In this document: positions 1 through 6,384 of the stretch, one piece after another | Position numbering within the stretch: the first letter of the stretch is position 1 | How the letters are laid out: each line of letters starts with the position of its first letter | Source of the DNA: an uncultured Verrucomicrobiota bacterium | GTDB taxonomy: Bacteria > Verrucomicrobiota > Verrucomicrobiia > Chthoniobacterales > SZAS-18 | DNA length: 14,566 bases | Direction of reading: 5' to 3' | Assembly: GCA_937871685.1 (NCBI GenBank) | Contig: CALMOL010000018.1 | Span: forward strand, 1 to 14,566 | Notes under the pieces: model-generated | Databases searched by the model: none | What the model was told of the DNA's origin: nothing | The model's input: the letters and a program-made list of their open reading frames with translations, nothing else | Made by a program: the position numbers and the translations under genes

Positions 1-20
1 GGGGGCAGGCATGGGGGAGA

Positions 21-40
21 GGATGGAAGATGGAGGATGG
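21..40. repeat. Short GATGG tandem repeat, 7-bp period
   Basis: Three copies of GATGG lie at 22-26, 29-33 and 36-40, giving a 7-bp period (GATGGAA, GATGGAG, GATGG). The repeat lies in the non-coding stretch downstream of the stop codon of the molybdopterin subunit gene. It may be simple-sequence drift between genes. No coding or terminator function is visible, and the rest of positions 1-72 holds nothing recognisable. Confidence 0.5.
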
Positions 41-72
41 CAGGCGCGCGGTCTGGGAAGCCGGCGGGCCGA

Positions 73-2307
73 TTAAATGAGGAGCTTGTCGGGTGTAATG
101 GGGAGTTCGCGGACGCGGCGGCCGGTGGCGTGCCAGACGGCGTTCGCGATGGCGGCGGGGACGCCGACGATGCCGATCTCGCCCAGGCCGCGCGCGAAGG
201 GCGGGCCCATGTTCGGATCGGGCTTGCCAAGGAACTTGATGTCCCAGCGCGCCGGCGTGTCGGCGTGGGTCGGGACGTGATAGTCGGCAAGGCTGGCGTT
301 GACGAAGCGGCCGGTGCGGCGGTCGGGGACGGATTCCTCCATCAGCGCCATGCCCAGGCCGAAGAGCACCGCGCCCATCACCTGCGAGCGGGCCAGCGGC
401 TCGTTCAGCAGGCGGCCGATGTCGAGCACGGAAACCCAGCGCGCCACCGACACCGTGCCCAGGCCGGGATCGACGTGGACCTCGCAGAAGTGCGCGCCGA
501 AGGAGAAGAAGGACCACTTGCGCGCCGCCTCGCCGCGTTGCGCGGAGCCGGTGGCCTCGAGCGCGGTGGTGTCGGTGCGGTGCAGCAGCTCTTCCAGCCG
601 GAGCTTGGTTGGACCGCCGCGCTTGGCGCGGGCGACGATCCAGCCGTCGGCGATCTCCAGGTTCGACTCTTCCCAGCCGTGGAGCGGCGAGGCGCGCGAG
701 CCGACGGCCAAACGGATCACCTGCCCGCGCAGGTCCGCGCAGGCGGCAAGCACCGCGGGGCCGACGCTCGCGGTGAGGCGCGAGCCGCCGTTGACCGGGG
801 CCTCGGGAAAATCGGAGTCGCCCAGCTCGAAGCGGATGCGTTCCGGCGGGATGCCCAGCGCCTCGGCGGCGAGCTGGGTCATCGCGGTGAGCGTGCCGGT
901 GCCGGCCTCGTGCGTGGCGGATCGGACCACGGCGCGGCCGTCGGGAAAGAGGCGCGCCGTCGCCGCCGCGGGGGACTGGCCGGCGGGGTAGATGGCCGTG
1001 GCCATGCCCCAGCCGACGAGGCGGCCGTCGGGCAGGCGGGTGGCGGCGGCCTCGCGCGGGCGCTTGGACCAGCCGATGATCTCGGCGCCGCGCCGGTAGC
1101 ACTCGCGCAGGTGCTTGGCGGACCAGGCGCGGCCACCCTCGGTGGGGTCGCCGTCGGCATGGTTCTTCTCGCGCAGGGCGAGCGGGTCCATCCGAAGCTG
1201 CTCGGCGAGCTCATCCATCGCGCACTCCAGCGCGAACACGCCCGTCGCCTCGCCCGGCGCGCGCATCGGCACGGGGGTGGGAAGGTTCAGGCGCGCGAGG
1301 CGGTGGGAAATCTCGATGTCCGGGCAGGCGTAGATCTTGGAGGCCACCACGCCGCAGGGCTCGGCGTAGCCCGTGGACGCCGAGGCGTGCGTGAGCGTGT
1401 TGTGCCGCAGCGAGGCGAGGCGGCCGTCTTGCGCGGCCCCGAGCGTGAGGGCCTGCACGGTGCGCGCGCGCAGGCCGTTGGAGTCGGACATTTGCGCGCG
1501 GGTGAGCACGAGGCGCACGGGCCGCCCGGCGAGGCGCGCCGCGGCGGCGGCAAGGAGGATGTGGCTCCACGAGAACCCCTTGGAGCCGAACGCGCCGCCG
1601 ATGAAGGGGCAGACCACGCGCACGTTAGGGAGCGGGAGCTCGAAGCAATGACTGGCGACCTTCTGCAGCATCTTGATGCCGCGCGTGGCGTCGTGGAGCA
1701 AGAGGCGGTCCGGCGCGAGCCACTCGGCCATCGTCGCGGCCGGCTCGATGGGATGGTGATGCTCGATCGGCGTGACGTAGTTGGCCGCGGAAAGGACGAG
1801 GCTCTCGACGCGGCCGAGCGCGCCGTCGCCGTGGCGGGCCTGGAGCTTCTCCCGGCCGGCCCACATCTCGGGCGTCAAAACGGTGGTTCGGCTGGCGTCC
1901 TCTTCCAGGCGGGTGAGCGCCGGCCCGTCCGCCTCCACGCGGATTCGGACGAGCCGCAGGGCGGCCCGCGCGGCCTCGGGCGTCTCGGCGATCACGACGC
2001 CGAGGTGCTGGCCGGCCCAGTGGATCGCGTCGTCCTCCAGCGGCACGCGCGACTCGCCCGGCCGCCCCTGCGAGAGCAAATCCTCCGGCGGGGCGCGCAG
2101 CGGCCCGCGGTTCTCGCGCGTGAGCACCGCGATGACGCCCGGCGCCTTCGCCGCGGCCGAGACATCCAGCTCCACCAGCCGCCCGCGCGCGACGGGGCTC
2201 TGGATGAGCGAGCCGTGCGCGAGCCCGTCCGGGAACCACTCGGCGGCGTAGCGCGCCGTGCCGGTGACCTTCTCGCGGCCGTCCACGCGGGGCAGGGGAG
2301 CGGGCAT
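73..2307 (-). CDS. paoC: Aldehyde oxidoreductase molybdopterin-binding catalytic subunit (PaoC/YagR-like)
   Basis: This is the large catalytic subunit (744 aa from this start) of a periplasmic molybdenum hydroxylase that oxidises aldehydes, especially aromatic ones in E. coli, to carboxylic acids. It is of the xanthine oxidase family. The N-terminus has the family opening RVDGREKVTGTARYAAEW. GGAFGSKG is the cofactor-binding loop, MRAPGE (Arg349) matches the active-site arginine of PaoC, and RGLGEIGIVG carries the probable catalytic glutamate, Glu710. The ending, RVRELPITPDKLLI, also matches PaoC closely. It has no signal peptide, as expected for a subunit carried out by its Tat-bearing partner. 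I chose ATG 2307 over the upstream in-frame GTG 2370 because homology begins just after it and the extra 21 residues are encoded by an intergenic inverted repeat. It is the last gene of the operon, and I see no Shine-Dalgarno. Family assignment is firm; the exact substrate is inferred. Confidence 0.93.
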   Translation of the reverse strand: MPAPLPRVDGREKVTGTARYAAEWFPDGLAHGSLIQSPVARGRLVELDVSAAAKAPGVIAVLTRENRGPLRAPPEDLLSQGRPGESRVPLEDDAIHWAGQHLGVVIAETPEAARAALRLVRIRVEADGPALTRLEEDASRTTVLTPEMWAGREKLQARHGDGALGRVESLVLSAANYVTPIEHHHPIEPAATMAEWLAPDRLLLHDATRGIKMLQKVASHCFELPLPNVRVVCPFIGGAFGSKGFSWSHILLAAAAARLAGRPVRLVLTRAQMSDSNGLRARTVQALTLGAAQDGRLASLRHNTLTHASASTGYAEPCGVVASKIYACPDIEISHRLARLNLPTPVPMRAPGEATGVFALECAMDELAEQLRMDPLALREKNHADGDPTEGGRAWSAKHLRECYRRGAEIIGWSKRPREAAATRLPDGRLVGWGMATAIYPAGQSPAAATARLFPDGRAVVRSATHEAGTGTLTAMTQLAAEALGIPPERIRFELGDSDFPEAPVNGGSRLTASVGPAVLAACADLRGQVIRLAVGSRASPLHGWEESNLEIADGWIVARAKRGGPTKLRLEELLHRTDTTALEATGSAQRGEAARKWSFFSFGAHFCEVHVDPGLGTVSVARWVSVLDIGRLLNEPLARSQVMGAVLFGLGMALMEESVPDRRTGRFVNASLADYHVPTHADTPARWDIKFLGKPDPNMGPPFARGLGEIGIVGVPAAIANAVWHATGRRVRELPITPDKLLI

Positions 2308-2308
2308 C

Positions 2309-2391
2309 GTGATCGGTGAAAAGTGAGAGGTGGGAGATGCGCGGATCAGGAGGTGAGGCGGCCGGGCCACTTCTCACCTTTCACGGATCAC
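2309..2391. repeat. Imperfect 24-bp inverted repeat in the pao operon
   Basis: Arms at 2309-2332 and 2368-2391 are inverted copies matching at 21 of 24 positions, separated by 35 bp. Read on the minus strand, the right side is itself repetitive: GTGAGAAGTG occurs at 2398-2389 and again at 2377-2368. The repeat fills almost the whole gap between the stop of the FAD subunit gene (2395-2397) and the start of the catalytic subunit gene (2307). In the transcript it could fold into a long hairpin near the next start codon. Whether it regulates expression or is an inert intergenic insertion is unknown. Confidence 0.75.
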
Positions 2392-2394
2392 TTC

Positions 2395-3390
2395 TCACGC
2401 GACGGCATTCCCCACCGCACGGACGATCACGCGCTTGGCGAGCTCGACCTTGAACTTGTTGTGCTCGTGCGGCTTGGCGTCGGCCAGCTCCAGCTCGGCG
2501 GCGGCGCGGATCGCGGCCTCGTCGCGGGGGTTCTTTCCCACCAGCGCAGCCTCGGCCTTCTTCGCGCGCCAGGGCTTGTGGGCCACGCCGCCAAGGGCGA
2601 TTCGGATGGTCTTGATCGCGTCGCCTTCGAGGTCGATCACGACGGCGGCCGAGACGAGCGCGAAGGCATACGAGGCGCGGTCGCGCACCTTGAGGTAGTG
2701 TGAGCGCCGGCCGGCGGGCTGGGGCGGGAGCTGGACGGCGGTGATGAGCTCGTCGGCGCGCAGGATGGTGTCCAGCTCTGGCTGGTCGCCCGGCAGCCGG
2801 TGAAACTCCTCGAAGGGAATGGCCCGCTGCTCGGTCGGCCCCTGCGTCAGGACGATGGCCTCCAGCGCGGCGAGGGCCACGCACATGTCGGAAGGGTGCG
2901 TGGCGATGCACGCGGGCGACGTGCCGAGGATGGCGTGCATCCGGTTGTAGCCGGGGTCGAGCGCGCCGCAGCCCGAGCCGGGGCGGCGCTTGTTGCAGGA
3001 CGGGAAGGCGGGGTCGTAGAAATACGGGCAGCGCGTGCGCTGGAGGAGATTGCCCGCCGTGGTGGCGCGGTTGCGAAGCTGAGGCGAGGCGCCGGAAAGA
3101 ATCGCCTGCGCGAGCACCGGATACCGCTGGACGATCAGCGGGTGCTGCGCGGCGTCGGAATTGCGCGCGAGCGCGCCGAGCGTGACGCCCTTGCCGCCGG
3201 GCGCCTCCTCGATGCGGGCGAGCGCGGCGAGGCGGTTCACGTCCACGAGGTGCGGCGGCTCCTCGACGCCCATCTTCATGAGGTCGATGAGGTTGGTGCC
3301 GCCGCCGAGCAGCTTGGCCTGGGGCCGGGCGGACAATTCCGAGAGGGCGCCGGCCGGATCAGCGGCGCGGGAATAGGTGAAGGCGTTCAT
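2395..3390 (-). CDS. paoB: Aldehyde oxidoreductase FAD-binding/[4Fe-4S] subunit (PaoB/YagS-like)
   Basis: This is the electron-transfer subunit (331 aa) of the PaoABC-type aldehyde oxidoreductase. It holds FAD and passes electrons on from the iron-sulfur subunit. The FAD-binding loop AKLLGGGTNLIDLMK is at residues 25-39, followed by LRNRATTAGNLLQ near 105-117. A cysteine-rich insertion (Cys121, Cys132, Cys141 and Cys161, within CPYFYD, CNKRRPGSGC and ACIATHPSDM) matches the extra [4Fe-4S] cluster that distinguishes PaoB from ordinary xanthine dehydrogenase FAD subunits. The C-terminal CO-dehydrogenase flavoprotein domain includes VRDRASYAFALVS and ALGGVAHKPWR. The length is close to PaoB. It starts at ATG, seven bases after the stop of the [2Fe-2S] gene, with no clear Shine-Dalgarno. 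Its TGA lies inside the repeat that precedes the catalytic subunit gene. Confidence 0.93.
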   Translation of the reverse strand: MNAFTYSRAADPAGALSELSARPQAKLLGGGTNLIDLMKMGVEEPPHLVDVNRLAALARIEEAPGGKGVTLGALARNSDAAQHPLIVQRYPVLAQAILSGASPQLRNRATTAGNLLQRTRCPYFYDPAFPSCNKRRPGSGCGALDPGYNRMHAILGTSPACIATHPSDMCVALAALEAIVLTQGPTEQRAIPFEEFHRLPGDQPELDTILRADELITAVQLPPQPAGRRSHYLKVRDRASYAFALVSAAVVIDLEGDAIKTIRIALGGVAHKPWRAKKAEAALVGKNPRDEAAIRAAAELELADAKPHEHNKFKVELAKRVIVRAVGNAVA

Positions 3391-3397
3391 GACAAGT

Positions 3398-4111
3398 TCA
3401 GGCGATCGCGGGTTTCTGGTCGCGGGCCTCGAGGATCGCGGCGCGGATGTTGGTGTAGGCGCCGCAGCGGCAGATGTTCCCGCTCATCCACTCGCGCAGC
3501 TCGGCCTCGTCCTTGGCGTGGCCCTCGGCGATGCAGGCCACCGCGGAGCAAATCTGGCCGGGCGTGCAGTAGCCGCACTGGAAGCCATCGTGCTTGATGA
3601 AGGCGGCCTGGACGGGGTGCAGCTCCTCGCCCTTGGCGATTCCCTCGATGGTGGTGATCTCGTCGCCCTCGTGGCACGCGGCGAGCGCGAGGCAAGAGTT
3701 CACGCGCTGGCCGTTGATAAGCACGGTGCAGGCGCCGCACTGGCCGTGGTCGCAGCCCTTCTTCGAGCCGGTGAGGCGCAGGCGCTCGCGGAGCGCGTCG
3801 AGCAACGTGACGCGCGGCTCGATCTTCAACGGGTAGGTGCGGCCGTTGATGGAAAGCGTCACGTCCATCGTGCCGGTCTCGACGGCCGGCGGGGCCGGGG
3901 AAGCGGGCGCGGCGGCCGGTGGCGGCGACTCGGCCGAGGCATGGCGCGCAAGCGCGGGCACGGCCACGACCGCCGCGGCGGTCAGCGCGGTGCGGTGGAG
4001 AAAGCGCCGGCGCGTGAGGGGATCGCCGAAGGTCAGGATCTCGTCCAATTCATCGCCGTTCGGCTGCGGCGACGGGGGAACTTCTTCGCGGAGAGGGTGC
4101 ACTCCCGCCAA
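3398..4111 (-). CDS. paoA: Aldehyde oxidoreductase [2Fe-2S] subunit with Tat signal (PaoA/YagT-like)
   Basis: This is the iron-sulfur subunit of the PaoABC-type enzyme (237 aa). It moves electrons from the molybdenum centre to FAD and carries the export signal for the whole complex. A near-perfect twin-arginine motif, TRRRFLH (33-39), is followed by a hydrophobic stretch to ALARHASA (about residue 60). A Pro/Ala-rich linker runs to about residue 79. The plant-ferredoxin-type cluster is Cys120, Cys125, Cys128 and Cys140; the second cluster is Cys179, Cys182, Cys214 and Cys216 in CGYC and CRCG. There is no ATG start. TTG at 4111 is used here, and GTG at 4102 is an equally plausible start. The frame is open upstream only to the stop at 4151-4153. 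It is the first gene of the operon, divergent from the metal-efflux genes. Confidence 0.92.
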   Translation of the reverse strand: MAGVHPLREEVPPSPQPNGDELDEILTFGDPLTRRRFLHRTALTAAAVVAVPALARHASAESPPPAAAPASPAPPAVETGTMDVTLSINGRTYPLKIEPRVTLLDALRERLRLTGSKKGCDHGQCGACTVLINGQRVNSCLALAACHEGDEITTIEGIAKGEELHPVQAAFIKHDGFQCGYCTPGQICSAVACIAEGHAKDEAELREWMSGNICRCGAYTNIRAAILEARDQKPAIA

Positions 4112-4141
4112 ATCGGCGACAGCGAGAGGGGTGGCCGCGCC

Positions 4142-4157
4142 GAATTGAATTCAATTC
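4142..4157. promoter_or_regulatory. Perfect 16-bp palindrome in the divergent intergenic region (candidate operator)
   Basis: GAATTGAATTCAATTC reads the same on both strands with no mismatch. It is an AT-rich island in DNA that is otherwise about 70% G+C. It lies about 30 bp upstream of the probable start of the Tat iron-sulfur subunit gene and about 55 bp upstream of the small Cys-rich protein gene on the other strand. Its position and perfect symmetry suit a dimeric regulator that could control one or both operons. I could not match it to a known operator or find a convincing -35/-10 pair around it. Confidence 0.45.
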
Positions 4158-4211
4158 CATGCCGGAAAATCCGCTTGTGCGCGGGCGACGGCGGCAGCGA
4201 TCTTCGGAGCC

Positions 4212-4622
4212 TTGAACGCCTCGCGCCACCAGCACTGGCTCCGGCTCGCCCTCGTCCTCGCGATGGCGGTGAGTTGGCTTGGAGCCTCGGTGGGATGCGC
4301 GCTCGGCCTGCCCTGCCCGCGGCACCCGGTGGCCGCGGAAGGATGCCCGGGTTGCTGCGAGGACCAGCCCGCGCCGGAGTCCGGAACGGCCGGCGCCTGC
4401 TGCGTGATCGATGCGTCCCCGACCTCAACGTCAGCGGGCGTCCCGATGGCCCCGACGGCGAGCTGGGTGGCGTGGCTGGGCGAAGTGGTGCGCGCGATGG
4501 GGAGCGAGCCGCCCGCGGCGATCTCGGTCGCAGGGGTCGGGCCGCCGGAAGGGGCAAGGAGCTTCGCGGAACTGATCCTGGGCCGCTCTCGGCTGGAGCG
4601 CGCGCCGCCGGCGCGGGGCTGA
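4212..4622 (+). CDS. Small exported Cys-rich protein of unknown function, first gene of the metal-efflux operon
   Basis: I do not recognise the family. The 136-aa product begins with a short basic segment and a hydrophobic stretch (about residues 11-30, LALVLAMAVSWLGASVGCA) that looks like a signal peptide or anchor. It is followed by seven cysteines at 29, 35, 45, 48, 49, 63 and 64, including CPGCC. The rest is Ala/Pro/Gly-rich and ends in ILGRSRLERAPPARG. The Cys cluster and its place 112 bp upstream of a cusB-like gene suggest a periplasmic metal-binding or sensing role; this is inference only. The start is uncertain: TTG 4212 gives a complete signal sequence, while ATG 4263 would remove most of it. 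A GGAG at 4206-4209 lies too close to TTG to be a good ribosome binding site. Confidence 0.6.
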   Translation: MNASRHQHWLRLALVLAMAVSWLGASVGCALGLPCPRHPVAAEGCPGCCEDQPAPESGTAGACCVIDASPTSTSAGVPMAPTASWVAWLGEVVRAMGSEPPAAISVAGVGPPEGARSFAELILGRSRLERAPPARG

Positions 4623-4626
4623 AGGA

Positions 4627-4661
4627 GACCGCTTCGGCGCCGATGGGGCGCGGGCGCGGTC
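4627..4661 (+). other. Possible mRNA stem-loop between the Cys-rich gene and cusB
   Basis: GACCGC (4627-4632) pairs with GCGGTC (4656-4661). Inside it, GCGCC (4637-4641) pairs with GGCGC (4647-4651) around a five-base loop, with a symmetric 4x4 internal loop between the two stems. No T-run follows, so it is not a standard intrinsic terminator. It could set relative expression within the operon, but such structures also arise by chance in GC-rich DNA. Confidence 0.3.
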
Positions 4662-4734
4662 ATTCGTTGCCGCGGCGAGGAATCGTCGCGGTTGTCGCGC
4701 GGCGTCCCGTCGCGCCCACCCCACGCCCGTTGCC

Positions 4735-6384
4735 ATGTCCCTTTCCCGTTCGATTCCGCTTTTCCTCGCCCTCGCGGCCGGCCTTGCCGGCGGCTGGTTT
4801 CTCCGCGCCTCCTCGTCCCCCGCGCCGCCGGCCACGGCCGACCGCCGGCCGCTTTACTACCAAAGCCCCATGCACCCGTGGGTAAAATCCGACCGCCCCG
4901 GCAAGTGCACCATCTGCGGCATGGACCTCGTGCCGGTCTTCAACGATTCCCCGTCGGCCGGCGCCGACGCCGCGCCTAACGTGGTGCTCCTGCCGGCCGG
5001 CGCGCCCGCCGTGATCGGCGTTCAGACGGAAGCCATCGGCCGCGCGCCGCTGCGCCGGACGCTCCGCGTAGCTGGCACGATCGAGGACGACAACTCTCGC
5101 CACCGGATCATCGCCGCGCGCTTCGAGGGCCGGATCGAGCGCCTGCACATCAACTTCGAGGGCGCCGAGGTCCCCGCCAGCGCGCCGCTCGCGGACATCA
5201 CCTCCGTTTCCCTCAACACCCGCCTCGGCGAATACCGCCTCCTTTCCACCGGCCCCGGCCGCGACCCCGCCGCGCTGCGGGCCGCCGCGTCGCGCCTTCG
5301 CCAGCTCGGGCTCACGGACGAGCAAATGCGCGCCTTCGCGGCCCAAGGAGAGCAGTCTTGGACGGTCCCGATTCTCGCGCCCATCGGTGGCACCGTGGTC
5401 AAGCAGAGCGTCTATGAGGGCGCCTACGTCAAGGAAGGCGACCCCCTCTTCGAGCTCGCCGACTTCTCCGCGATGTGGTTCACCTTCGACGTTTACGAGA
5501 AGGACCTCGCCGACATCCGCGCCGGCCAGCACGTCCGCGTGCGCACGCCGTCCGTCCCCGGCCGCGAGCTCTCCGCCACGGTCAACTTCATCAACCCCAA
5601 CCTCGGCGATGCCGCCCGCTCCGCGAAGGTGCGAGCAATTCTTCCGAACCCACTCATCGGCGAGGGCGCGGCCCGCCGGCGCGAGCTGCTTCACCGCCTT
5701 TCCGCCGAGGCCGACGTGGAATTGGATGCCGCGCCGGTCCTCGCGGTGCCGCGCTCCGCGGTCATCTGGCCGGGCGGCGCGCCGCGCGTCTTCGTCGAGA
5801 AGGCCGCGGGCGCCTACGAACGCCGCGCCGTGCGGCTCGGTCGCGCCGGTGACGACCGCTGGGAAGTGCTCGCCGGCCTCGCCGAGGGCGAGCGCGTCGT
5901 CACGCAGGGCGGCGTGCTGCTCGACGGCCAGGCGCAACTCGCCGGCCAGGACGATCCCGCCGCTCCGCCGGGCCTGCCGCCCGCCGAGCTTCCGCCGGTG
6001 CCGCCGGGCGCGGAGATCTTCCTTGCCGCGCTGGCCAAGGTCAGCGATGCGCTCGCCGCCGATGACCTCGCCGCCTTCCGCGCCGCCGCCGTCGCGTTGC
6101 CCGCCTCGCCCGAGACTCTCGGGAAGGAATCCCGACCGGACCCGCAGGCCGCCGACCTCCGCGCGGCCCGCGCCTCGTTCCTCCCGCTGAGCGTGGCCGC
6201 GTCCCGGTGGGCGCTGCCGTTCGTGCCGCGCCTGCCGGCCTTGCGCGTGATGCGCTGCCCGATGACCCAAAGCGTGGCCCCCGGCGCGCCCGGCGCCGCC
6301 GAGTGGGTGCAGGCCGCCGGCGACGTGCGCAACCCCTACTTCGGCGCCGAGATGCTCGAATGCGGCGGGGAGGTGCGGCCATGA
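4735..6384 (+). CDS. cusB: Copper/silver efflux RND periplasmic adaptor (CusB-like)
   Basis: This is the membrane-fusion (adaptor) protein of a heavy-metal RND pump (549 aa). It links the inner-membrane transporter to an outer-membrane channel and probably hands metal to the pump. An N-terminal signal or anchor spans about residues 6-24. Residues 41-69 form a heavy-metal-binding domain (YYQSPMHPW, then CTICGMDLVPVF) with Met46, His47, Cys58, Cys61 and Met63 as likely ligands. The HlyD-type barrel-sandwich and beta-barrel region follows, for example PILAPIGGTVVKQSVYEGAYV. From about residue 426 there is a DUF3347-like C-terminal domain ending in MRCPMTQS and RNPYFGAEMLECGG, with Cys508 and Cys543. 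It starts at ATG 4735 without a visible Shine-Dalgarno. Its TGA overlaps the next gene's ATG by four bases, so the two are probably translationally coupled. Confidence 0.92.
   Translation: MSLSRSIPLFLALAAGLAGGWFLRASSSPAPPATADRRPLYYQSPMHPWVKSDRPGKCTICGMDLVPVFNDSPSAGADAAPNVVLLPAGAPAVIGVQTEAIGRAPLRRTLRVAGTIEDDNSRHRIIAARFEGRIERLHINFEGAEVPASAPLADITSVSLNTRLGEYRLLSTGPGRDPAALRAAASRLRQLGLTDEQMRAFAAQGEQSWTVPILAPIGGTVVKQSVYEGAYVKEGDPLFELADFSAMWFTFDVYEKDLADIRAGQHVRVRTPSVPGRELSATVNFINPNLGDAARSAKVRAILPNPLIGEGAARRRELLHRLSAEADVELDAAPVLAVPRSAVIWPGGAPRVFVEKAAGAYERRAVRLGRAGDDRWEVLAGLAEGERVVTQGGVLLDGQAQLAGQDDPAAPPGLPPAELPPVPPGAEIFLAALAKVSDALAADDLAAFRAAAVALPASPETLGKESRPDPQAADLRAARASFLPLSVAASRWALPFVPRLPALRVMRCPMTQSVAPGAPGAAEWVQAAGDVRNPYFGAEMLECGGEVRP
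6369..6374 (+). promoter_or_regulatory. Ribosome binding site that fixes the cusA start
   Basis: GGAGGT lies six bases upstream of ATG 6381 and is fully complementary to the usual 16S anti-Shine-Dalgarno. It falls inside the last codons of cusB. It supports ATG 6381 as the true start, rather than the in-frame start further upstream at 6207, which would add 58 arginine-rich residues unlike the family. It is the only strong site of this kind in the window. Confidence 0.8.

Noticed and set aside
37..2319. 760-codon open frame on the plus strand opposite the molybdopterin subunit gene
   Set aside because: It is low-complexity and Arg/Gly/Ala-rich with no family motifs, and it mirrors a well-supported gene. 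High G+C removes stop codons on the antisense strand.
4159..4215. 18-codon ATG frame ending in a TGA that overlaps the TTG start of the Cys-rich gene, a possible leader peptide
   Set aside because: No ribosome binding site and no known leader motif; the overlap could be chance. Worth noting only if the frame is conserved.
3377..4885. 502-codon plus-strand frame overlapping the iron-sulfur subunit and the start of cusB
   Set aside because: It conflicts with two well-supported genes and with the Cys-rich gene, has no domain signal and is compositionally skewed.
4660..6270. 536-codon minus-strand frame opposite cusB
   Set aside because: No family features; it is opposite a clear CusB gene.
6207..6380. 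Upstream 58-codon extension of cusA
   Set aside because: The residues are Arg/Ala-rich, overlap the conserved end of cusB and precede a perfect ribosome binding site and the family-typical N-terminus at 6381.
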